From Rugosimonospora acidiphila (lineage in GTDB: Bacteria; Actinomycetota; Actinomycetes; Mycobacteriales; Micromonosporaceae), in NCBI RefSeq assembly GCF_039543385.1, contig NZ_BAABJQ010000028.1, forward strand, positions 1 through 64,000: a stretch of DNA of 64,000 nucleotides, read 5' to 3'. Below, piece by piece: positions 34,193 to 41,299 of the stretch; positions within the stretch are counted from its first letter, which is position 1, and each line of letters starts with the position of its first letter. A program made the position numbers and the translations under genes. Under the pieces are notes generated by a model. It searched no databases. It saw nothing but the letters and a program-made list of their open reading frames with translations, and was not told the DNA's origin.

Positions 34193-34915
34193 TCAGCTGA
34201 CCTGGTGCGCGGCGCAGGTCCGCCAGCCGTTGTCACGCACCGCGGTGAAGTCCCAGTGCTCCTGCCTGCGCAGTTGCTGGCCGCTGTCGTTGGTGAACAG
34301 CACGATGACGACGGCGACGTGTGCCGTGTTGCCGCTGCGCGACACCTCTCTGACGCTGTCGAAGTTGACGTAGATGGTGAAGTTGTACGTCTTCTCGCGG
34401 TTGTCGAGATCCTGCCGCAGCGCCTTGACCTCGTTCAGGCCGCTCTGGTCCTGGCAGGCGTACGTCGCGGCCTGCGCGTCGTTGTGCTGCCCGAGGTAGG
34501 CCTGCGCGTACTGGCGCACCGCCAACTCGGGGGTCGTGCGGTCCGGCTTGGTCGCCTTGTCGTACTCCACGTAGCCGACCAGGGAACCGCTCGCGCACAG
34601 CGCCGCCACCACGCCAATCAACACGGCGATGATCAGGCGCCAGTTTCGCTTGCGCCCCGATCCGCGCTCTCGCCCCATCGACGGCGGCGCCGTGGGCAGC
34701 GGTGGGATCAGCGGCGGAAGGACGTCCGGGACCGGGGCATCGGAGGGCGCCGCACCCGCTGTGCCCGGCGGGAGCGGGCCCGGCGGGAGCGGGCCCGGCG
34801 GGAGCGGGCCCGGCGGGGGCGGGCCGGGTGCCGGTGGTGGCGCGTCGGCCGGCCGCTGGACCGGCACCACCTGACCGGTCTCAACCGGATTGTCCGACGG
34901 CGGCGGCGAATCCAC
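34193..34915 (-). CDS. Proline-rich membrane-anchored protein with NTF2-like external domain
   Basis: A 240-residue protein on the opposite strand to its neighbours. Residues 1-90 are proline-rich (LPPGP units from 15-bp DNA repeats near 34771-34815), a basic stretch RKRNW precedes one transmembrane helix (LIIAVLIGVVAALCASGSLVGYV), and the outer domain (TPELAVRQYAQAYLGQHNDAQ... AVRDNGWRTCAAHQVS) has the pattern of NTF2-like/Mce-associated or VirB8-type domains. Start GTG 34913-34915 is uncertain, with no clear ribosome site. It might be a second VirB8-type part or an unrelated insertion. Confidence 0.65.
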   Translation of the reverse strand: MDSPPPSDNPVETGQVVPVQRPADAPPPAPGPPPPGPLPPGPLPPGPLPPGTAGAAPSDAPVPDVLPPLIPPLPTAPPSMGRERGSGRKRNWRLIIAVLIGVVAALCASGSLVGYVEYDKATKPDRTTPELAVRQYAQAYLGQHNDAQAATYACQDQSGLNEVKALRQDLDNREKTYNFTIYVNFDSVREVSRSGNTAHVAVVIVLFTNDSGQQLRRQEHWDFTAVRDNGWRTCAAHQVS

Positions 34916-35180
34916 CCGTCGAGAGTAGCGGATCGTCCGGTTTGCCGGCGGGGTTCGCCGACCCCCTTTCCACCCGCGACCGACCGGCCCACCGGCCCCA
35001 CCACGATGCGCCCCGGGCCTGCTCACGGCGTGCGCGCGGCCCGCCGCACGCGGCACCCGGCCGCATCGCGCCCACCCCGTTCGCCATTGTCAAACCGTGG
35101 CTTCCCCGGGACACGCCAGCCGGTACCGGCCCGGCGCCGGGTCCACTGGGATACCTTCATGCCCGAGGAGGTGACCAGCG

Positions 35181-37664
35181 GTGGCGAGGCTTCGGGCAAG
35201 CATCGAGCACGCCGCCGCCCTGCATCGCCGCGCCGCCGCCAGCGCCGAGGCCGCGGGGCGCGGCCTGGACCAGGTGAGCGGCACCGACCTCGACGCCGCG
35301 CAGCGCGACATCGTCGTGGACCTGGCCGCCGCCGCGGCGCGGCTGATCCCGGGCTGGCTGGGCGCCCCGCTCGACCAGGCGCCGCCGCCGGCCGTTCCCG
35401 GTGCCGGCGCCGAACGCCCGACCCACGTCCGGATCGGCTTCGCCCGACCGCTCGACGACGCCGAGTTCCCGGTCGTCGTGCCGACCGCCGGGCACCTCGT
35501 CATCGACGCGGAGCGCAGCGACCCGCGCGGCGACGGATTGCTGCGCAGCGTGGTGCTGCGGCTGGTCGCCGCGCATCCGGCCGGCACCCTGCGGCTACGC
35601 GCGGTCGACCCGTCGGGCACCGTGTTCGCCGCGTTCCAGGCACTCGTTCCCGCCGGCCTGATGCGCGAACCGGCGAGCGACGCCGCCGGGCTGCGGGCCG
35701 TGCTCGGCGAGGCGGAGCAGTGGGTACGGCAGCCGAGCCGCCGGTACGCGCTGCTGCTGGCCATCGCGCGCCTGCCGCACTCGGTCGACGACTCCGACCT
35801 GGCCCGCATCGCCGCCCTCGCGGACTCGGCACAGGGCACCGGGCTGCAGCTGGTCGTCGGCGGGTGGCCGCCGGAAGACCCGGCGGACGGGGCCGATGCC
35901 GTGCCGCGTTCCCCCCTGCCGCACAGCACGCTGGTCTCGCTGCGCCGCCGGTACCCGCTGGTCTCCGACCCACCGATGGGCAGCTTCGGAGCCAGCGGCT
36001 CGCTGGACGTCCCGGTCGTCCTCGACCCCGACCCGCCCGCGTCGACCGTCCGGTCGGTCTGCGAGCGGATCGCCACGCACGCCGAGTCGGGCAGCCCGAC
36101 GCTGACCGAGTTGCTGCCGGACCAACTCTGGCAGGAAAGCTCCGCCGAGGGGCTGGCGGTGATCGTCGGGAGGGCCGGCGGCAACCCGCTCACCCTGCGG
36201 CTGTCCGACCTCACGCCGCACTGGTTGATCGGGGGGCGGGCCGGGTCCGGGAAGACCGCGTTCATGGTCAATGTCCTTTATGGGCTGTCCACTCGGTACG
36301 GTCCCGATCAGCTCACCCTGTACCTGCTCGACCTGAAGGAGGGCGGGGGCTTCACCGAGTTCGTACCGACCGAGGGCGAGCCGAGCTGGATACCGCACGC
36401 CCGCGCGGTCGCCGTGGAGTCCGATCGGGATTACGGCCGGGCGGTGCTGCGCGAACTCGATGCCGAGCTGACCGCGAGGGCGGACGCGCGCCAGGACGGC
36501 GGCCCCGGCCGGTTCGCTGACCTGCGCCGGGGTGCGGAGCTGCCCCGGATCGTGTGCGTGATCGACGAGTTCCAGGTGCTGGTGCAGGCCAACGACGGGC
36601 CCGCCCGCGAATGCCTCACGCTGCTGGAATCGTTGGCCCGCAAGGGGCGCTCGTACGGCATCCACCTGATCCTGGCCAGCCGGACCGCCCGGGACGTGGA
36701 GGCGCTGCACGCCCGGCGCGACTCCCTCTTCGGCCAGTTTCCGGTCCGGATCGCCCTGCCCGGCGGCGCCGACGTGCTCGACCCGCGCAATCAGGCGGCC
36801 GGCCCACTCGGCCTGGGTGAGGCGATCGTCAACACGGCGGGCGGCCTCGGTGGGCCGGCCGGTGCGTCCCGGGCACACGAGCGGCGGATGGAGTTCCCCG
36901 ACCCGTACGCCGATCCGGACATACCAGTCGCGGTGCGACACAAGCTCTGGGAGAAGCGGCCCGACGACCACGGTCCCTGCGTGTTCTACGCCAGCGCCCA
37001 GGCACACCTGCCCGCTGCGCTTCCGGCGAGCCGGGTCAGGACGGCGTACCTGGGCCGGAAGATCGACGTACCGCTGTCTCTGGCCGATTTCCCGCTGGAC
37101 GGGTCGCCGGGACGGCACCTCGCGGTGCTGGGGCCCAGCGAACTCGGCGCCGACCTGCTCGACGCCGCCGCCCGTTCGCTGGCCGCGCAGCACCGGCCGG
37201 GCACGGCACATTTCGTCATCGCCCCGCTCATCGCCGCGGTCGAGCCGGTGACCGCCAGACTCGCGGCGGACCTCGAGGCCGCCGGGCACCACGTCACCGT
37301 CGATCGGTCACCGCAGTGCCCGGAGCGGGACGGCTACCTGTTCGGGTTCGGGCTCGACGGCGTACCGGCCGACGCCACGATCGACCTGTCGGGCGTGCTG
37401 CGAGACGGGCCGGCGAACCGGGTACACGTGTTCGGCTGGTGGCGCGGGCTGCGCCGGTTCGCCGAGGACACCGGCGGGCGGTCGTCGCCGGACGCTGTCG
37501 CGGGACTGGTACTGCTCAACGTGCCGGCCGCGGACGCGGCGATCCTCCTTCACGAACCCGGCCTCGGCTGGCAGCCCCGGCCCAACCGGGCCCTGCTGCA
37601 CGACCGGCACAGCGGTAGCACCGAGGTCATCGTCCCGTTCATCCACGGTGGACGGCCGGCGTGA
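35181..37664 (+). CDS. FtsK/SpoIIIE-type ATPase with one active and one degenerate motor domain
   Basis: An 827-residue protein. After an N-terminal helical part and a regulatory region, the first FtsK-type domain has Walker A GGRAGSGKT (residues 351-359, Lys358) and Walker B CVIDEF (Asp462-Glu463). A second domain follows; where Walker A is expected it reads LGPSELGAD (650-658), without the lysine. This active/inactive pairing is seen in EccC proteins, although EccC has transmembrane helices and three domains. It could be the coupling ATPase that brings substrates to the VirB-like exporter. GTG start with GGAGG nine bases upstream. Confidence 0.88.
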   Translation: MARLRASIEHAAALHRRAAASAEAAGRGLDQVSGTDLDAAQRDIVVDLAAAAARLIPGWLGAPLDQAPPPAVPGAGAERPTHVRIGFARPLDDAEFPVVVPTAGHLVIDAERSDPRGDGLLRSVVLRLVAAHPAGTLRLRAVDPSGTVFAAFQALVPAGLMREPASDAAGLRAVLGEAEQWVRQPSRRYALLLAIARLPHSVDDSDLARIAALADSAQGTGLQLVVGGWPPEDPADGADAVPRSPLPHSTLVSLRRRYPLVSDPPMGSFGASGSLDVPVVLDPDPPASTVRSVCERIATHAESGSPTLTELLPDQLWQESSAEGLAVIVGRAGGNPLTLRLSDLTPHWLIGGRAGSGKTAFMVNVLYGLSTRYGPDQLTLYLLDLKEGGGFTEFVPTEGEPSWIPHARAVAVESDRDYGRAVLRELDAELTARADARQDGGPGRFADLRRGAELPRIVCVIDEFQVLVQANDGPARECLTLLESLARKGRSYGIHLILASRTARDVEALHARRDSLFGQFPVRIALPGGADVLDPRNQAAGPLGLGEAIVNTAGGLGGPAGASRAHERRMEFPDPYADPDIPVAVRHKLWEKRPDDHGPCVFYASAQAHLPAALPASRVRTAYLGRKIDVPLSLADFPLDGSPGRHLAVLGPSELGADLLDAAARSLAAQHRPGTAHFVIAPLIAAVEPVTARLAADLEAAGHHVTVDRSPQCPERDGYLFGFGLDGVPADATIDLSGVLRDGPANRVHVFGWWRGLRRFAEDTGGRSSPDAVAGLVLLNVPAADAAILLHEPGLGWQPRPNRALLHDRHSGSTEVIVPFIHGGRPA

Positions 37665-37684
37665 GCGGACGGTCGGCGTGAGCG
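37651..37684. repeat. Tandem 17-bp duplication at the FtsK-like / next gene junction
   Basis: Copies 37651-37667 and 37668-37684 differ at one base. Each contains GCGTGAGCG. GTG 37661 overlaps the ATPase stop and opens a 6-residue frame (VSGRSA) whose TGA overlaps GTG 37678, the start of the next gene. Confidence 0.92.
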
Positions 37685-39309
37685 CCTGGGAGGACTACCT
37701 GACCGCCGCGCAGCGGCTGGACAGGGTACGCCGCGAGGCGGCGTCGGTGACCGATGCCGAGACCGCCTCGGCCAAGGCCGCCCAGGAGGAGTTGGCGGCG
37801 GTACGCCGCGGCCTCGATCTCCAACGGGAGCGCCTGCTGGTGGTCGCGCTGCGGGCGGGGCTTCCCGCACCGGTACTCACGCCGGCCGGCGCCGGCGCCG
37901 GCCCGCTCACCGCCACGGGCACCCGGCCCGGGACCGGCCCCGACTCCTACCCGGACGGCGACACCTACCCGGTGGACGACTCCCGCTTCGTGGACGAGGA
38001 CGGTTCCGGCCCGGCCGGCGACCTCGACGCCGGCCCGAACGACGGCTCTGAGAGGGACGACGCGGGCAACGGCGGCGACGCCCCAGCCACGGGGATGGAC
38101 ACCGGCGAGGCCGACCGCGGCGACGCTCTCAACGGCCCCCGCGACACGGCCGACGGCCCCGGCGGCACGGCCGACGGCCCTGGCGGCACGGCCGACGGCC
38201 CTGGCGGCACGGCCGACGGCCCTGGCGGCATGGTCGAGGTTGGCAGCCCGCTCGTTGACGGCGTCGGTGACAGGGCCCCCCGGTTCGGTGACCCGGATGG
38301 CACGCCCAGCGACGCCGACCGTACGCCCAGCGATGTGACCGACCTGCCCAGCGACGCCGACCGCACGCGCGGCGACGCGCAGGACATGCCTGGCAACGCG
38401 GGCGGCACGGCCGGCGACGCGGAAGGCCGCGAGCCCGCGGCCGGGCCGCGCAGCACCTACGAATCCCTGACCGGCAAGCTGAGGGCCGCCGGATCCCGAA
38501 CCGTCAGGCGGTCGACCGGCAAGGTATGGGCCGCTGGGCTGGGGGCCGCCAGATCCGGTGCCACCAGGCTGGGGACCGCCGGGCGCGACGCCGCCAGGCT
38601 CGGTGTCGCCGGAATCCAGGCGGCCAGCCGGCGCCGACCAGGCCGGCTCGGCGCGGGCAGGTCAACCGCCGACCCGCTCAGCACCGACCGACTCGGTGGC
38701 GACGCGCTCGGTCTCGACCCGCTCAGCGCCGACCCGCTCAGCGCCCACCCGCTCAGCGCCGACCCGCTCAGCGCCGACTGGCTCGGTGCCGGCCGGCGCG
38801 GGAGCGACGGCGACCCTCCCCCGGCTCCGCTGCCCTTCGACCCTGAACTCGGCGACCCTGAACTCGGCGACTTCGACCTTGGCGCGCCGGACCCGGCCGG
38901 CGCGCGGCACGACCCGGTGCGGCGGCTGCGTGCCGCCAGGGCCGACCTGGCGGCGGCCGACGCCATCCTGTCCGAGCTCGACCGGCCGCACCCCGCGCGT
39001 ACGTTGGCGCACCGGCCGGAGGCACGGCGCAACGCGCCCATCTACGGCGGTTTCGCGCTGTTGGTGCTGGCCGTGCAGGTCACGCTGTTCGTCACCCTGA
39101 GGCACACCCTGCTGTCCATGGTGGCGACCGCCTTCGGCGCGCTTCTGCCGCTGCTCGGCTTCGGGCTGTCCTGGTTGCTCATCGGCTTGATATCCGCGCG
39201 GGACGGGCGGCGGCCGACCGAGCGCACCCCGCTGCTCGGGGCCGCCATCAGCCTGGCGCCGGTCGTCGTGCTCTGGGCGGGCATCGCCATCGCCGCTCTG
39301 CTGCGGTGA
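37678..39309 (+). CDS. Low-complexity protein with C-terminal membrane helices
   Basis: A 543-residue protein, not recognised. Residues 1-60 form a coiled coil (YLTAAQRLDRVRREAASVT...), 60-400 are disordered with several in-frame repeats (ADGPGGT x4, LSADP units, PELGD), another helical stretch follows (RRLRAARADLAAADAILSEL), and the last 100 residues hold three transmembrane helices (IYGGFALLVLAVQVTLFV, MVATAFGALLPLLGFGLSWL, AISLAPVVVLWAGIAIAALL). It is tied to the FtsK-like ATPase by the junction duplication. A tether or scaffold for that ATPase is plausible. Confidence 0.75.
   Translation: MSAWEDYLTAAQRLDRVRREAASVTDAETASAKAAQEELAAVRRGLDLQRERLLVVALRAGLPAPVLTPAGAGAGPLTATGTRPGTGPDSYPDGDTYPVDDSRFVDEDGSGPAGDLDAGPNDGSERDDAGNGGDAPATGMDTGEADRGDALNGPRDTADGPGGTADGPGGTADGPGGTADGPGGMVEVGSPLVDGVGDRAPRFGDPDGTPSDADRTPSDVTDLPSDADRTRGDAQDMPGNAGGTAGDAEGREPAAGPRSTYESLTGKLRAAGSRTVRRSTGKVWAAGLGAARSGATRLGTAGRDAARLGVAGIQAASRRRPGRLGAGRSTADPLSTDRLGGDALGLDPLSADPLSAHPLSADPLSADWLGAGRRGSDGDPPPAPLPFDPELGDPELGDFDLGAPDPAGARHDPVRRLRAARADLAAADAILSELDRPHPARTLAHRPEARRNAPIYGGFALLVLAVQVTLFVTLRHTLLSMVATAFGALLPLLGFGLSWLLIGLISARDGRRPTERTPLLGAAISLAPVVVLWAGIAIAALLR
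38716..38790. repeat. Five tandem 15-bp units encoding (L)SADP
   Basis: Consensus GACCCGCTCAGCGCC; three exact units, one with a single change and a divergent last one, inside the low-complexity protein gene. A separate 21-bp repeat (ADGPGGT) spans about 38145-38230 in the same gene. Confidence 0.85.
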
Positions 39310-39367
39310 CCGCCCGGCGCCGATAGGCTCCCAGCATCTAGGACACTCGCGCCCGATTCGTCGGAAG

Positions 39368-39376
39368 TTATCCACA
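39368..39376 (+). promoter_or_regulatory. Consensus DnaA box in an intergenic gap
   Basis: TTATCCACA matches the DnaA box consensus exactly, in the 140-base gap before the WXG-type gene. The overlapping TCCACAGTCGAC is also one base from the recurring palindrome, so it may be a degenerate copy of that element instead. Confidence 0.4.
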
Positions 39377-39449
39377 GTCGACGATGAACCGTTGCCGCCC
39401 TGAGGTGGACCGCGTCTCATGGACGCATCCGTCAAGCGAGGGGGCCATC

Positions 39450-40589
39450 GTGGAGTTCAGTGTCAACAGCGCCGCGTTGACCGGTCTGGTGGAGATGCTG
39501 GACCGTCGCTGGCAGGACTACGAGTCGGGCAGGACCTATCTGAAGGCCAACGCGCACTTCTCCGTCACCGGCGAGGGCGTGCTCAACCTGATCCACGGCC
39601 AGCACCAAAAGATCGTGAACGAGATCGACGCCTTCCTGTCGACCGCCGCCCAGGGGTTCGCCGGCCCCTGTTCGACGGCCGTGGCGCAGGCCAACTCGCT
39701 CTACCGTCGCAGCGATCTGGCGGCCGTCGCGCGCAACGACGCCACGATGCCGGCGCCCCCGGCCCCCAACTCCCAGTGCCCGCCCGATCCCGTGCCGGCG
39801 CCCGGCCCCGGCGCCGCCCGGGCCGACCCCGGGCTCGGGCCGGGCGTCTTCTCCGACCCGGTGTGCCCCAGCTCCTGGTACCGGCAGCCGCCCGATCACC
39901 GGTCGGACTACCCCTGCCAGTTCAGCTGCTTCGACGCGGTCAGCCCGACCGGCTGGGGCCGCGAGATGATCTGGCGGATCACCGGGCTGGCCGCGAGGTT
40001 CGGGCTGATCGACCGGCCCTACGACGTGTTGATGGAGGCCGTCGAGCCGCTGTGCGGCGATTGGGCGGGATACCTCGCCTGCGCCGACGTCTATGACAAC
40101 CTCGCCGGCGCGATCAACGACACCGCGCGGTGCATGGTCGAGGGCGGTGACGCGATCGCCCGGGTCTGGACGGGCAACGCCGCCGAGGCCTGCGCGCAGG
40201 GCATGGGGAGGTTCGCCACGGAGCTGACCAGCGCCGTCGCCCCGCTGCACCGGACCGCCACGGCCTACCGTGAGGTAGCCGAGGGGGTCTATCTACAGGC
40301 CGAGGTGGTTGCGGCGGCCCTGACGATGATCCTTGACACGATGGTCGAGTCCGCGCTCCAACCGGAGACCTTGGGGCTGTTGGAGCCGTTCGAGCTGGCG
40401 ACAGAGGTGTCCGACCTCATCCGGATCGTGGAGAAGATCCGCGAGATCGGGCGGCTGGTGGCCCGGGCGCGGGACGTCGCGGACGCCTCGATGAACACGG
40501 CCAGCAGCGGGCTCGACGGGTTCGGCGTGGTCAGCGACCGGCACCCGGTGCCGGTGCTCGCCCCCACCGTGCCGGCCCTGCCGGGCTGA
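39450..40589 (+). CDS. WXG-type (ESX-like) protein of the exporter locus
   Basis: A 379-residue, mostly helical protein. Its first 95 residues are an amphipathic helical pair (SAALTGLVEMLDRRWQDY...). After a proline-rich linker, a second helical domain contains a WxG turn (ARVWTGNAAEACAQ, Trp240-Gly242) between two helices, as in WXG100/PPE-type proteins exported by type VII systems. Nine cysteines are present, suggesting disulfides outside the cell, yet no signal peptide is seen, which fits non-Sec export. GTG 39450 has GAGGGGG five bases upstream. Candidate substrate or structural part of the exporter. Confidence 0.75.
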   Translation: MEFSVNSAALTGLVEMLDRRWQDYESGRTYLKANAHFSVTGEGVLNLIHGQHQKIVNEIDAFLSTAAQGFAGPCSTAVAQANSLYRRSDLAAVARNDATMPAPPAPNSQCPPDPVPAPGPGAARADPGLGPGVFSDPVCPSSWYRQPPDHRSDYPCQFSCFDAVSPTGWGREMIWRITGLAARFGLIDRPYDVLMEAVEPLCGDWAGYLACADVYDNLAGAINDTARCMVEGGDAIARVWTGNAAEACAQGMGRFATELTSAVAPLHRTATAYREVAEGVYLQAEVVAAALTMILDTMVESALQPETLGLLEPFELATEVSDLIRIVEKIREIGRLVARARDVADASMNTASSGLDGFGVVSDRHPVPVLAPTVPALPG

Positions 40590-40618
40590 GCACCGTCCAG
40601 CCCCGGTGAGCACAAGTC

Positions 40619-41299
40619 CTAACGGATGATCAGGCTCATCGCCTCGGCGCGCGACTTCGCATCGCTGCGGAAGAGCCCTCGGACGGCCGAGGTCACGGTA
40701 CGGGAGCCGACCTTGTGGACGCCGCGCATCGCCATGCACAGGTGCTCACATTCGAGCACCACAATCACGCCGCGCGGGTCGAGCCGTTCGGTGAGCAGGT
40801 CGGCGATCTGGACCGTGAGCCGCTCCTGCACCTGCGGGCGCCGGGCGAACACGTCGACCAGCCGCGCCAGCTTCGACAGCCCGGTGATCCGCCCATCCTC
40901 ACCGGGGATGTACCCGATGTGCGCGACGCCGTGGAAGGGCAGCAGATGATGCTCGCAGAGGCTGAACACCTCAATGTCCCGGACCAGCACCAGCTCTTCG
41001 TGGTTGGCGTCGAACGAGGTGGCCAGGACCTTGGCCGGATCCGCCCGAAGTCCGGCGAACAGCTCAGCGTAGGCGTGTGCCACCCGGGTGGGTGTCTTCA
41101 GCAGGCCGTCACGATCGGGATCCTCGCCGATGGCGACCAGGATCTCCCGCACCGCGGCCTCGATGCGCTTAAGGTCGATCGCCTGCTCAAGGGGCTTCCC
41201 ACCGAGCCGCCCGCCAATGAGGCGGGCGGCCAGGTAGTCGAGCTCTTCGTCGTCGAAGTCGTCCGGCTCGGTCGCCGAATCAACTTCCGGCCCGGTCAG
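40619..41299 (-). CDS. folE: GTP cyclohydrolase I, probably started at CTG
   Basis: Opens folate synthesis by converting GTP to dihydroneopterin triphosphate. Zinc and active-site residues are in FSLCEHHLLPFHGVAHIGY and LECEHLCMAMRGV. The conserved reading continues upstream of the first GTG (41152) through DLKRIEAAVREI and DDEELDYLAARLIGGRLGG to TGPEVDSATEP, with no ATG, GTG or TTG in frame. The codon at the expected ATGA overlap with ftsH is CTG (41297-41299), giving 226 residues. Starting at 41152 would remove about 49 residues including the first helix. I prefer the CTG start. Confidence 0.92.
   Translation of the reverse strand: MTGPEVDSATEPDDFDDEELDYLAARLIGGRLGGKPLEQAIDLKRIEAAVREILVAIGEDPDRDGLLKTPTRVAHAYAELFAGLRADPAKVLATSFDANHEELVLVRDIEVFSLCEHHLLPFHGVAHIGYIPGEDGRITGLSKLARLVDVFARRPQVQERLTVQIADLLTERLDPRGVIVVLECEHLCMAMRGVHKVGSRTVTSAVRGLFRSDAKSRAEAMSLIIR

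Noticed and set aside
25157..40618. Integrative conjugative element
   Set aside because: No relaxase, integrase, replication initiator, oriT-like structure or flanking direct repeats were seen, and base composition matches the surroundings.
41150..41152. GTG at 41152 as the folE start
   Set aside because: It would remove about 49 conserved-looking residues that read through without a stop to the ftsH overlap; kept only as an alternative.
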